From assembly GCF_000298215.1 (NCBI RefSeq), contig NZ_BAHD01000002.1, positions 1 to 34,999 of the forward strand: 34,999 bases of DNA. The letters run 5' to 3'. Positions 7,489-16,113 of the stretch are shown here, in pieces. The notes under the pieces are model-generated. The model was not told the origin of the DNA, did no database searches, and saw only the letters and a list, made by a program, of their open reading frames with translations. How positions within the stretch are numbered: position 1 is the first letter of the stretch; every line of letters begins with the position of its first letter. The position numbers and the translations under genes are program-made. Source of the DNA: Kineosphaera limosa NBRC 100340 (lineage in GTDB: Bacteria > Actinomycetota > Actinomycetes > Actinomycetales > Dermatophilaceae).

Positions 7489-8544
7489 TCACCCCTTCGG
7501 TGGAACTCCGCCCACGCTCGCGCGCGGGCTGGCGCCCTGCGTGGGCAGGTCCTGCCGCGCTCGCCCCGAACGCGCCAGCGAGACCAGCCCGCGCGCGTAG
7601 CCGGCGCAGGTGACGGCCAGCCCCAGGGCCACGTTCAGCCCGCTGCGCGGATCCCCGGAGACCAGGCCCCGCACGAACTGCGCCGGCAGCACCTTCGTCG
7701 CGTACGCCGACTCGCTCGAGAGCGCCGCAGACGAGCGCGTGATGCCCGACAGCGCCGCCTTCGTCAGTCCCTCGCCGTAGCAGCGCGAGAGGAAGTACCC
7801 GATCGTGGCCCGCTCGGGGGTCACGTGGTGACGCACCCGCGCCGCCGGTTCGTAGAGCACGACGGAGCCGGGTCGGGCCGCCACCGCGCGGATGTACATC
7901 TCCGTCTCCTCCCCGCCGAGGGGAGTCTTGCCGACCCGGCCCATCGAGGGGTTGAAGCCGCCGACGGCCAGCGCGACCTCGCGGCGCAGGCTCATGTTGG
8001 CGCCGATGACATTGCGCACCTGAGTGCGCCGGGTCGGCAGCCCCACATAGCTGCAGCCGACGACCCAATCGAAGGCCGCCGGCCACCACGACGGGCGCGC
8101 ACCGCCGGGCCAGTCCGGCTCGATGTAGCCGCCCGCCCCGAGCACCTGGGCGCCGGGCACTGACCCCGCATCTTCGCCAGAGCCCTGGCCAGAGCCCTCC
8201 CCGGAGTTCTCGTAGCAGCGGGCCAGCGTGGCCGACCAGTCCGGCGCCGCCGCGGCGTCGTCGTCGAGAAAGGCCACGACGTCGGCGTCGGTCGCGCGCA
8301 GGCCCGTGTTGCGGCCGTCGGACAGGCCCTGCCGGCCCTCGTTGGCCACGATCCGCACGCCCTGCGGCCAGCGCTGCCGGCACGCCGCCAACAACTCCTC
8401 GTTGTGGTCGACGACGACGACGATCTCGTTCAGCGGCCGCTCCTGGGCGCGCAGCGACTCCACGGCAGCCACGATGTCGTCCCAGCGGCGCATCGTGTAG
8501 CAGCAGACGACTCCGGCCATGGTGACCGGCGTTGGGGTCGGCAT
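7489..8544 (-). CDS. GT2-family glycosyltransferase
   Basis: A 351-residue GT-A transferase. Signature segments are GVVCCYTMRRWDDIVAAVESL, LNEIVVVVDHNEEL, GLSDGRNTGLRATDADVVAFLDDD (acidic metal site D94-D96) and the late LGGEETEMYIRA segment that supplies the catalytic base region. An insertion with SGEGSGQGSGED (about 114-126) is unusual for the fold and looks like a flexible loop. The C-terminal part (from about 280) contains a hydrophobic stretch that may associate with the membrane. The ATG at 8544 has GAAGGG about 11 nt upstream; an internal ATG at 8520 is also possible. It is divergent from the GH16 gene at 8724. It probably adds one sugar to the extracellular polysaccharide repeat unit; specificity cannot be read from sequence. 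Confidence 0.87.
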   Translation of the reverse strand: MPTPTPVTMAGVVCCYTMRRWDDIVAAVESLRAQERPLNEIVVVVDHNEELLAACRQRWPQGVRIVANEGRQGLSDGRNTGLRATDADVVAFLDDDAAAAPDWSATLARCYENSGEGSGQGSGEDAGSVPGAQVLGAGGYIEPDWPGGARPSWWPAAFDWVVGCSYVGLPTRRTQVRNVIGANMSLRREVALAVGGFNPSMGRVGKTPLGGEETEMYIRAVAARPGSVVLYEPAARVRHHVTPERATIGYFLSRCYGEGLTKAALSGITRSSAALSSESAYATKVLPAQFVRGLVSGDPRSGLNVALGLAVTCAGYARGLVSLARSGRARQDLPTQGASPRASVGGVPPKG

Positions 8545-8723
8545 GTCGACGGATTCCCTTCGGGGCAGCGGCTGTTCGCGAGCACCTTAACAGCGTCCAG
8601 GAGCCTGTCGGCGCGGCCGCGTACAGTGTTCGCCCGGGCCCGGCATCGGGCCTGCAACGCCCGGGGGAGGCGGTGCTCGCCCTGGCCGCAAGCAGGAGTC
8701 GAGCGCGATGTTGGGAGGACGTC

Positions 8724-9659
8724 ATGCCGCAGCAGCCGCGCCGTCGGCCCCGTCACAGCCGACCCCTTACCCCCGCTACCAGGCGCATCGCCGTGCTTGG
8801 CGGCGGCCTGGCGTTCGTGCTCCTGCTCGTCGTCGGTCTCGCCCTCTGGGGCGGCCGTCCCGACGGCACTCCGCCGGACGCCGCGCCGAGCCCGACCCCC
8901 ACCGCCGAGCCCACCCCCTCCGGGGCGATCACGGCCCCCGGGCCGTTGGCCTTCGCCGACGACTTCGACGGTGCCGGCCTCGACCCCAACCGCTGGACCG
9001 ATCAGCGCGGCAGCGAGCCGCACACCTACGGATCGCCGTTCAACCCACGGCTGGAGAACACCTTCTTCCTCGCCCGTCAGGTGGAGGTGGCCGACGGGAC
9101 GCTCGCGCTGCAGGCCGAGCCCGAGCAGGTGCGCGACAACCTCGGCGGCGCGCGCTACGACTACGTCTCCGGGGTCGTGCACACCGGCAACCACTTCGCC
9201 TACACCTACGGCTACGCCGAGGCCCGGCTGCAGGTGCCGAGCGAGCCCGGCTACTGGCCGGCGTTCTGGATGCTGCCCACCCCGGTCGACAAGGGCTGGC
9301 CCCCGGAGATCGACATCGCCGAGTTCTCCAAGGTCGTGGGCTCTGCGGGCCGCCCGACGTTCAACGTGCACTGGCGCGACGCTGCCGGCCAGCATCAACA
9401 GGCCGGCTCCACGGCCTACGGCCACGAGGGGCAGAACTACGGCGGCACCTGGCACACCTACGGACTGGCCTGGGAGCCGGGCCGGCTACAGGTCTTTCTC
9501 GACGGCCAACCCGGGCCCGTGTACACCGGCCCCGGCGTGCCCGACCAGCCGATGTACATCGTGCTGGGCATGGGCGTCGTCCGCGGCGAGAATCCCGCTC
9601 CGGCCGCCATGAAGATCGACTACGTGCGCGTCTGGACCGACACGGCGGGCGCCGGCTGA
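8724..9659 (+). CDS. Membrane-anchored or secreted GH16 endo-glycanase
   Basis: A 311-residue exported glycoside hydrolase. Residues 1-20 are Arg/Pro rich, 22-43 form one hydrophobic signal/anchor segment, 46-70 are a Pro/Thr linker, and 75-305 make a GH16 jelly-roll. The catalytic signature EIDIAE (195-200; nucleophile E195, D197, acid/base E200) is intact, with the conserved FWMLPTP and GTWHTYGLAWEPG segments. GH16 enzymes cut beta-1,3/1,4-glucans and related polymers; in polysaccharide loci they often trim or release the cluster's own polymer. The ATG at 8724 has GGGAGGAC 5 nt upstream, so the longer frame (from 8532) is rejected. It is clearly related to the GH16 domain of the gene at 17053, including the PTPVDK-WPPEIDIAE block. 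No lipobox is visible. Confidence 0.9.
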   Translation: MPQQPRRRPRHSRPLTPATRRIAVLGGGLAFVLLLVVGLALWGGRPDGTPPDAAPSPTPTAEPTPSGAITAPGPLAFADDFDGAGLDPNRWTDQRGSEPHTYGSPFNPRLENTFFLARQVEVADGTLALQAEPEQVRDNLGGARYDYVSGVVHTGNHFAYTYGYAEARLQVPSEPGYWPAFWMLPTPVDKGWPPEIDIAEFSKVVGSAGRPTFNVHWRDAAGQHQQAGSTAYGHEGQNYGGTWHTYGLAWEPGRLQVFLDGQPGPVYTGPGVPDQPMYIVLGMGVVRGENPAPAAMKIDYVRVWTDTAGAG

Positions 9660-9674
9660 CGCGGGCAACAGACG

Positions 9675-11825
9675 TCAGGGGAGGGGGCGCGGCGGGGTGC
9701 TCTGGAAGGCGCGAACCCCCGCCTCGTTGGCGTACACGCTTGTGCCGTCGGCCCGGTACAACACGGTCCAGCCGCGATCGAGAAGCAGGGTGGCGAGTTC
9801 GTTGAGGCCGGCGGGCGGCAGCGTCCCGTACTGGGTGGCGTAATTGCGCATCGGATCGGTGAGCACGACGTAGACGGGGGTCGTGGCCATCTCCTCCTGT
9901 GTGCGCTGGGTCAGCCGGTCGACGGGAGTGGCGTTGATGCCCGCCGGGGTGGCGAGCTCGTTCTGCAGCGACCAGAGCGTGTCGCCGAGCGTGTCGGCGC
10001 GGGCCTGGTCGACGTAATGCCAGGTGACCTGCCGGGGGAAACCCACCGTCGGTGTGGCGATGACCCCGTTCGGGCCGGCGGCCTGCTCGAGCCGGATCGC
10101 CAATTCCACGTCGGCGCGGGAGAACACCGCGGTGTACCAGCCGCCGAGCGAGCCCTGCAGCGCCGCCATCGCCAGGGCCAACACGGCCACGACGGCGGCC
10201 GAGGCCCGCAGCCACGCGCCGAACAGCGCCGCGGCCAGCGGCGGCGCGAGGATCAACGCCACCCCGGGCAGCGAGTACAGGTACACCCGGTAGATCGCCT
10301 CGCCGCCGTAGCCGGTCAACAGCAGCACGAGCGGGGAGAACGCGATGACCGGGGCGACGAGTCCGGCGCGGCGGCGCACGAGGTTCCAGCCCGCGACCAG
10401 CCCGGCGCACAGCCACAGCGCGACCGCGAGCACGGTGACGACCCGGCTCGTCACCGCCTGCCCCGGGCTGACGGGCGAGGCGATGTTGCCGGCGGTGTTG
10501 GCCAGCACGTCCAGCGACAGGCCGGTGCTGTGCGCCAGCAGCGCGGGCAGGTTGATGGCGACCATCACCGCGAATACCGCGAGGAAAGCCAACACGACCC
10601 ACGGGGGCCGCACGACCCGCAGGATCGTCAGGGCCACGAGCACCACGAGCAGCCACACCGGTGTCAGTTGATGGACCCACGTGATGCCGGCGAAGACGAC
10701 GAGCGCCACCCACAGTCCGCCGCGGCGCCACCGCGGGTCGCGGGCCACGAGCAGCGCTGCCAGGCACACGATGGCCAGCAGCAGTGCGAGGCTCTGCGGG
10801 GCCAGGTAGTCCTGGCCGACCCAGTCGGTGAGCTCGACGAGCGTGGCCGCGACCAGGGCCGCCCAGGGGGTCATGCCCGCCGCGCGGGCCAAGGCGTAGA
10901 CGGCGACGACGAGCACGAGGTGGTGCCCGACGATGTAGGCCAGGGCCAGGTCGAAGCGGGACAACTCGCTGGTCTGCGTCAGCCACGTCGCCAGCGCCAG
11001 CGCCCCAGGCCAGTTGTTGTAGACGTCGACGTCGCGGGCCAGCGTGCCGGTGTGGGCGAACCAGTCCATGACCCCCAGGTGTCGGTAGGTCCACTGGTAG
11101 AGCGGCATGTCGGTGCCCAGCAGCGTGTAACTGCGGCGCGCCAGCACGAGCAGCAGCAGCGCGGCCCAGGCGAACCACCAGCTGCGTGCTCGCACGGCCA
11201 GCAGCACCGCGACCGCGCACGCGCCGACCCCGGCCGCCAGCAGCGGTGCGCGGGCCAGCAGGCCGTAGGAGCTGTACTCGGGGGACCGCATCGCCGGGAT
11301 CGCCACGATCCAACAGGCGGTGGCGACCGCCGCCAGCACGGCCGCGATCACCGTGAGCAGAACCGCGGAGCGGGTGTTCTCGGAGTGGGTGTGCTCGGTG
11401 TCGTCGCCGTTCGCGACGTCGGACGTCTGCGAGGCGGTGGCGTCGGGGGCGTGCGGCACCGCAGGTTTGGCGGCGAGCAGCAGGGCGCCACCGACGACGC
11501 CCAGACCGACGAGTGCCCAGCGGGTCAGCGCGGAGGCGTAGAGACCGGCCCCCAGCTGCGCGGTGAGCACGAGGGCGAGCAGGGCGGCCCCGAGCGCGGG
11601 GATCGCCACGACCGCCAGCGTGCGCGGCACGGCCGGCAGCACGCCCAGCGTCACGGCCCCTGGTACCAGCCCGAGCAACCCGAGGAGCGCCAGGGCCGCC
11701 AGGCCGGGGGGCAGCACGAGCGCCAGCACCCCGAGGGCAGCGCCGACGAGCGCCACGAGTCCCAGGGCGCGACGCGGCAGGGGGGTGCCGAGTGCGACCA
11801 CCGGCTGCTCGCCGAGGGTCTGCAC
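9675..11825 (-). CDS. Large polytopic membrane protein, GT-C- or polymerase-like
   Basis: About 716 residues with roughly 13-15 hydrophobic spans and a soluble C-terminal portion of about 130 residues (from WYTAVFSRADVELAIRL). Charged loops include LARDVDVYNNWPG, WVGQDYLAPQS and TWVHQLTPVW, in a layout like GT-C glycosyltransferases that use polyprenyl-phosphate sugars, or like Wzy-type polymerases. No family can be assigned with certainty. An unusual low-complexity acidic/His loop (about 126-151) separates early spans. The start is uncertain: GTG 11825 is used, TTG 11882 is possible, and a strong GGGAGGA sits 4 nt before an ATC codon at 11849. It converges with the GH16 gene (15 bp between stops). 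In this region it is the best candidate for transferring or polymerising sugars outside the membrane (inference). Confidence 0.75.
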   Translation of the reverse strand: MQTLGEQPVVALGTPLPRRALGLVALVGAALGVLALVLPPGLAALALLGLLGLVPGAVTLGVLPAVPRTLAVVAIPALGAALLALVLTAQLGAGLYASALTRWALVGLGVVGGALLLAAKPAVPHAPDATASQTSDVANGDDTEHTHSENTRSAVLLTVIAAVLAAVATACWIVAIPAMRSPEYSSYGLLARAPLLAAGVGACAVAVLLAVRARSWWFAWAALLLLVLARRSYTLLGTDMPLYQWTYRHLGVMDWFAHTGTLARDVDVYNNWPGALALATWLTQTSELSRFDLALAYIVGHHLVLVVAVYALARAAGMTPWAALVAATLVELTDWVGQDYLAPQSLALLLAIVCLAALLVARDPRWRRGGLWVALVVFAGITWVHQLTPVWLLVVLVALTILRVVRPPWVVLAFLAVFAVMVAINLPALLAHSTGLSLDVLANTAGNIASPVSPGQAVTSRVVTVLAVALWLCAGLVAGWNLVRRRAGLVAPVIAFSPLVLLLTGYGGEAIYRVYLYSLPGVALILAPPLAAALFGAWLRASAAVVAVLALAMAALQGSLGGWYTAVFSRADVELAIRLEQAAGPNGVIATPTVGFPRQVTWHYVDQARADTLGDTLWSLQNELATPAGINATPVDRLTQRTQEEMATTPVYVVLTDPMRNYATQYGTLPPAGLNELATLLLDRGWTVLYRADGTSVYANEAGVRAFQSTPPRPLP

Positions 11826-12100
11826 GGCCGATATCCGCAGGGCTGCGATGGGGTCCTCCCAAACCGGGGCGTGGCGCTGCAAAGGTGTCCGCCCGCCGGC
11901 GCACCCACCTCTTGCCGGAAGGCCGCAGCGAACGGCGGCAATCGTAGTCTGGTCGTGAGTCCCGTGCTGTCCGTGGGGCGTTCGGGGATCGAGCCCGTGC
12001 GCCTTCATCCCGCCGACTGGCCTAGGCTGAGCCGGTCTACCTGACGGCCGGGTCGCCCGACCCGAGGGCCCGGCCACCGCATTCGCTGACTGGAGCACGT

Positions 12101-13000
12101 GTGTCGTCCGCATCCCTGGCCGTGGTGATCCTCGCGCACGATCGACCGGGTCAACTGCACCGCCTCATCGACGCGCTCGATCCGTTCCCAGTGTTTCTGC
12201 ACGTCGACGCCGGCGCCTCCGCGCCCATGTTCGCCGAGCTGACCGCCGACCTGCCGGCCCGGGTGCAGGTGCTGCCGCGGCTGCGCACCGGCTGGGCCAG
12301 CGCCGGGCTCGCGGTCGCCGAGCTCGTCGGCTACCGGCACGCCCTGGCGGCCACCGACGCCACCCACGTCGCGCTGCTTTCCGGGTCGGACTACCCGCTG
12401 GCCAGCACCGAGGTCATCACGCGCCGGCTGAGCGCCGACCTCGACCGCTCCCTCGTCTCCTTCCACGACCTGCCCTACGAGCGCTGGGGGTTGCTGCGCG
12501 GCTACGACCGGTTCCTCTTTCGGCAGCGCGCCTGGCGGCGGCACCGCCTGCTCGACCCGCTGCCGCGGCCCTGGCCCCGCGACATCCACCCCGCCGGGGG
12601 CTCGCAGATGAAGATTTTGAGCCGCCGCCACGCCGACCGGCTGGTCGCAGTGCTCAGTCGCCGGGCCGATCTGCGGCGCTACTTCTCCACCGTGTGGATC
12701 GCCGACGAGGTGCTCGTGCCGTCGGTGCTGACCAGCCCGTTCTTCTCCCCGAACTGGGCCGCGGAGGTCTCGGGTGTGCGGGCGCCCTGGTTCATGGACT
12801 GGGGCGGCGTCGGGCGGCAGAGCCCGCGCTGGCTGCAGCCGGGCGACTTCGACGCGATCGCCACCGCGGCCCGCGAGGACGGCGCCCTGTTCGCGCGCAA
12901 GTTCGGCGACGACAGCGGCGCGTTGCTCGACCGGATCGACGCCGAACTGCGCGCGAAAGTACCCACTAAGGCCACGGCCTCCGGCGCGGTGGCCCGGTGA
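12101..13000 (+). CDS. Core-2/I-branching-type glycosyltransferase (GT14-like)
   Basis: A 299-residue protein whose start (LAVVILAHDRPGQLHRLIDAL), HVDAGAS segment and LSGSDYPL motif (93-100) match the core-2/I-branching beta-1,6-N-acetylglucosaminyltransferase fold, known in bacteria from capsule and exopolysaccharide clusters. Later features of the family are SQMKILSRRHADRLV and the STVWIADEVLVPSVL acidic helix. Bacterial members transfer GlcNAc, xylose or related sugars; the specificity here is unknown. The GTG at 12101 has GGAG about 6 nt upstream. The stop overlaps the flippase start (GTGA), so the two genes are translationally coupled: this transferase and the flippase probably act on the same lipid-linked unit. 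A TAGGCT (12023-12028) could be a -10 element for this operon. Confidence 0.87.
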   Translation: MSSASLAVVILAHDRPGQLHRLIDALDPFPVFLHVDAGASAPMFAELTADLPARVQVLPRLRTGWASAGLAVAELVGYRHALAATDATHVALLSGSDYPLASTEVITRRLSADLDRSLVSFHDLPYERWGLLRGYDRFLFRQRAWRRHRLLDPLPRPWPRDIHPAGGSQMKILSRRHADRLVAVLSRRADLRRYFSTVWIADEVLVPSVLTSPFFSPNWAAEVSGVRAPWFMDWGGVGRQSPRWLQPGDFDAIATAAREDGALFARKFGDDSGALLDRIDAELRAKVPTKATASGAVAR

Positions 13001-14523
13001 GCACCCCCCGGGGCGAGCTACCCGGGGAGCCGCCCCCGGGCCCGATCGGTGACGGTCCCGAGTCCGCACCCGTCGCAGGCGCCGCAGGCGGGCGCGGGGG
13101 GCAGGGCGACCTGTTCGGCCGCGGCATGCTCTACGTGCTCGTCTGGTCGATGCAGACGGTCGTGGCGACCGTCGTCTCGCCGATCCTGGCGCGGCTGCTG
13201 GCCATCCCGGAGTTCGGGTCGCTGGCCGCCGCCATCGCCCTGTTCCAACTGCTGAGCCTGCTTGCGGTGTTCGGGCTCGACCACGCGCTGGAGCTGCAGC
13301 GGGTGGAGGACCGCGACGACGACACCAAGGCGCGGGGTCTGTTGGCCGCCGGGGTGCTCTACGCGGCCCTGGTGACCCTGCTGGCGGCCGCGACCAGCCA
13401 GTGGTGGGCGCCGACCCTGGGCTTCCCCTCCGGGGGCGGCATCGTGCTGGTCACGCTGTTGTGGACCGCCCCGGGCGCCGCCGTGATCATGGTGCAGTCG
13501 CTGCTGCAGGCCGAGGACCGGCTGCTGCCGTTCACCATCGTCAGCCTCTTCTCCACGGTCGGCGGCCAGGTGTTCGGCATGGGGCTGCTGCTGTTCGTCG
13601 AGCGCTCGGCGATCGTCTACGCCTGGGGTGGGGTCATCGGGCAGGTGCTTGCGTTCTGCCTCGGCCTCATCTGGACCCGACCGCGCTGGCGCGGCATCTG
13701 GGACGGCCCGCTGATCCGCTCCGCCCTGGCCTTGGGCATCCCGCTCGTCTTCGCGAGCCTGAGCCAGTTCATCCTCTCCGCCGGCGACCGGTTCATCATC
13801 CAGCGCTACCTGGGCGAGTCGCAGACCGCGCGCTACCAGATCGCGTTCACCGTCGGCAACGTCATGGCGCTCATCCTGGCGTTCCTCAACCGCGCGTGGC
13901 TGCCGCGGCTGAAGAGCATCGAGGACGAGACGACCCGCTGGCACGTCATCGGCGCCTCCCGCGACGGCCTGTACTGGCTGCTGGGCTTCGCGGTGCTCGG
14001 CGTCACCGTCGCCTCCCCGACCCTGCTGCGCATCTTCGCTCCGCCGAGCTACGACCTCGAGCCGCTGACCATCGTCGTGTTCATCGTCGCCCTCGGTGCC
14101 GTCCCGACCGCCGCGGCCGGCGCGACCGGCCGAATGCTCATCACCATGCGCATCTCCAAGCCGCTGGCCTGGGCCGCGCTGGTCGCCCTCGTCACCAAGC
14201 TCGTCGTGACGTTCGCGCTGCTCGCGCCGTTGGGACTGGCCGGGGCCGCGCTCGGGACGCTCGTCGGCATCGGCGCCCAGGCGCTCGCGCTGCGCTGGGC
14301 GATCTCCCGGCGCTACCGCTTCGAGCGCTCCTCGGTCTCCAGCCTCGTGGTGCTCAGCACCTGCATCGCCCTGGCCGCCGGGTCGCTGCTGCTGCCGCAG
14401 ACCCCCGGCTGGAATATCGCCCGGTTCGCCTTCGCGGCCCTGTGCCTCGTGCCGTTCTTCCTCTCCCTGCGCGCCCTGCAGCAGGGCCGCGAGCCGCTGC
14501 GCAGGTCAGCGCGGGCGCAGTGA
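12997..14523 (+). CDS. Wzx-like polysaccharide (lipid-linked oligosaccharide) flippase
   Basis: A 508-residue integral membrane protein of the polysaccharide-transporter branch of the MOP superfamily. A disordered N-terminus of about 40 residues is followed by about 12-14 spans starting at LYVLVWSMQTVVATVVSPILARLL. Typical features are paired amphipathic-proline spans, IPLVFASLSQFILSAGDRFIIQRYLG (the D/R pair of Wzx-like proteins) and GLAGAALGTLVGIGAQALAL. Such proteins move undecaprenyl-linked repeat units across the membrane. The GTG start overlaps the stop of the preceding glycosyltransferase gene, and the 3' end overlaps the convergent GT2 gene by 18 bp. The region has no recognisable Wzz, Wza/Wzc or initiating polyprenyl-phosphate sugar transferase, so the rest of the assembly route must be encoded elsewhere. 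Confidence 0.9.
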   Translation: MSTPRGELPGEPPPGPIGDGPESAPVAGAAGGRGGQGDLFGRGMLYVLVWSMQTVVATVVSPILARLLAIPEFGSLAAAIALFQLLSLLAVFGLDHALELQRVEDRDDDTKARGLLAAGVLYAALVTLLAAATSQWWAPTLGFPSGGGIVLVTLLWTAPGAAVIMVQSLLQAEDRLLPFTIVSLFSTVGGQVFGMGLLLFVERSAIVYAWGGVIGQVLAFCLGLIWTRPRWRGIWDGPLIRSALALGIPLVFASLSQFILSAGDRFIIQRYLGESQTARYQIAFTVGNVMALILAFLNRAWLPRLKSIEDETTRWHVIGASRDGLYWLLGFAVLGVTVASPTLLRIFAPPSYDLEPLTIVVFIVALGAVPTAAAGATGRMLITMRISKPLAWAALVALVTKLVVTFALLAPLGLAGAALGTLVGIGAQALALRWAISRRYRFERSSVSSLVVLSTCIALAAGSLLLPQTPGWNIARFAFAALCLVPFFLSLRALQQGREPLRRSARAQ

Positions 14524-15915
14524 CCGCAGGCGGGTGGCAGCGGCAGCTGCGAGTGGTCGGACGCGGGCCAGGAGGGGGCGGGCCCGGGAGCGTAGGTAGG
14601 CCGGCGGTCCGGTCAGCGTGGCGCGATGCTCGATGCGCAGCACGTCGACGCCGACCGGAGGGGGCGGCGTGTCTGGGGACATCGGAGCGCGGTAGTCGGC
14701 CAGCGGGGCGGCGCTGAACGACCCGCGGCGGGCCACCGTCAGCAGCCCGCGCACGAGGTTGCGGGGGGTCAGCACCGTCTTGGTGGCCCACGCCGAGAAC
14801 CCCCGGCCGTAGCCGATGGCCTGGGAGACCAACGCGTCCTGGGTGTCGCGGTGCCGATGCCACACGACCGCGCTCGGCTCGTACGTCAGCGCGTGGCCGG
14901 CCAGCACCAGCCGGAAGAAGAAGTCGATGTCCTCGCCGCCCTTGGTCTGCGTGCCCGCGCCCAGATGCCGGTCGAAACCGCCGAGTGAGGCGATGACGTC
15001 GGTGCGTGCCGCGAAGTTGGCGCCCGCGCCGAACACCCCGACCTGGAAGGGGAACAGCGGCAGGTCTGGCGGGGGCTCGCTGAGCCGGAACACGCGCGGC
15101 GCGAACACCCGGTTCCAGCCGATGCGGCTGTCGAACCACGCCTGCGCCGGGGTGCGCAGCTCGCCGCTGGGCACGAAGCCGCTGACGGCCGCGCAGTCGG
15201 CGCCGCCGCGCGCGATGCCCCGGGCCAGGCCGCGCAACCAGCCGGAGTCCGCTCGCACGTCGTCGTCGGTGAAGGCGACCCACGGCGTCGTGACGGCCGC
15301 GACTCCCGTATTGCGGGCGTTCGAGAGTCCCGGAGTCGGTTCGGTCACCAGGGCGACCCGCGGATCGTCGAACTCAGCGACCACCCGCGCGCTCGCGTCG
15401 GTGGCCGGGGCATTGTCGACGACCACCACCTGCAGCCCCGGATAGTCCTGCCCCAACACGCTGCCCAGCGCGGTCCGAAGCGGCTCAGGCCGGTCCCGGG
15501 TGCACATCACGACCGTGATCGCCGGCGACCCGGAGTGCTCGAGCTGCGCCGGGTCCTGGCCCTCAGCGCTGGTCGGCGCCTGCTCGACCGTTCGCGCGAC
15601 CGCCGCCGCCAGATCGGCCGTAGCCACCGACTCCTGGTCCACGGGCACGGTGGCCATGCCGTAGAGCCGGTCGCGGCCGCGCACGAGCAGCCGCGCCTGC
15701 GCGTAGCCCTGTGCGTGCTCGAGGGGCACCCGCGCCGGGGCCTCGGGCTCCGCTGCCTCGGGCGCTGCTGCCTCGGGCGCTGCCGCCTCGGTGCCGTCGA
15801 TGACGACCTCGCCGACCCAGGTGGCCAAGGGCCACTCCGGAGGCGGCGCATCGGGAAAGATCGGACCCCGCGGGAGAGGCGAGGATGGCTGGGCGAAGGG
15901 GGGCGAGGCGGGCAT
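14506..15915 (-). CDS. GT2-family glycosyltransferase with N-terminal extension
   Basis: A 469-residue protein in two parts. Residues 132-400 are a GT2 domain: AITVVMCTRDRPEPLRTAL, VVVVDNAPATDASARVV, PGLSNARNTGVAA, FTDDDV (217-219) and GTQTKGGEDIDFFFRL. The first 130 residues are a separate region with WVGEVVI and YAQARLLVRGRDRLYG segments, interrupted by an AAPEA-type repeat (43-60); its role is unknown but it recurs in actinobacterial GT2 proteins in my recollection. The ATG at 15915 has only a weak ribosome site; the frame stays open to 16764 but that part is antiparallel to another GT2 gene. It ends inside the 3' end of the flippase gene (18-bp tail-to-tail overlap). It probably builds part of the same exported polysaccharide. 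Confidence 0.84.
   Translation of the reverse strand: MPASPPFAQPSSPLPRGPIFPDAPPPEWPLATWVGEVVIDGTEAAAPEAAAPEAAEPEAPARVPLEHAQGYAQARLLVRGRDRLYGMATVPVDQESVATADLAAAVARTVEQAPTSAEGQDPAQLEHSGSPAITVVMCTRDRPEPLRTALGSVLGQDYPGLQVVVVDNAPATDASARVVAEFDDPRVALVTEPTPGLSNARNTGVAAVTTPWVAFTDDDVRADSGWLRGLARGIARGGADCAAVSGFVPSGELRTPAQAWFDSRIGWNRVFAPRVFRLSEPPPDLPLFPFQVGVFGAGANFAARTDVIASLGGFDRHLGAGTQTKGGEDIDFFFRLVLAGHALTYEPSAVVWHRHRDTQDALVSQAIGYGRGFSAWATKTVLTPRNLVRGLLTVARRGSFSAAPLADYRAPMSPDTPPPPVGVDVLRIEHRATLTGPPAYLRSRARPLLARVRPLAAAAATRLRSLRPR
15736..15789 (-). repeat. Imperfect 15-bp repeats coding Ala-Pro-Glu spacer
   Basis: Near-identical 15-bp units (plus strand GCTGCCTCGGGCGCT, twice, with degenerate copies on both sides) encode an AAPEA-type spacer inside the N-terminal extension of the GT2 gene. 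Being in frame, it can vary in length without disrupting the protein. Confidence 0.8.
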
Positions 15916-16113
15916 GGCCCGAGCCTGGCACGGACCAGTCCGCCTGCGCACCAGGGGGCCTGGCCGCTGACCGGGGCGGCTGCGCCCAATCCCGGGGTCG
16001 CGGCGCGTGGTCTGCCACGAGCGCGCGACGAGCACTAGAGTTGGGACGCTTCGGGCTCGACCGTGGCCGCGATTCCACCGGCCGGGCGAGCCGCAGCCGG
16101 GAGGGGTGACGCC

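Noticed and set aside
10017-12044. 675-residue plus-strand open frame
   Set aside because: His/Gln/Arg-rich shadow antisense to the polytopic membrane protein, which has real transmembrane segments.
12005-13069. 354-residue minus-strand frame over the core-2-like gene
   Set aside because: Shadow of the convincing glycosyltransferase and its overlap with the flippase gene.
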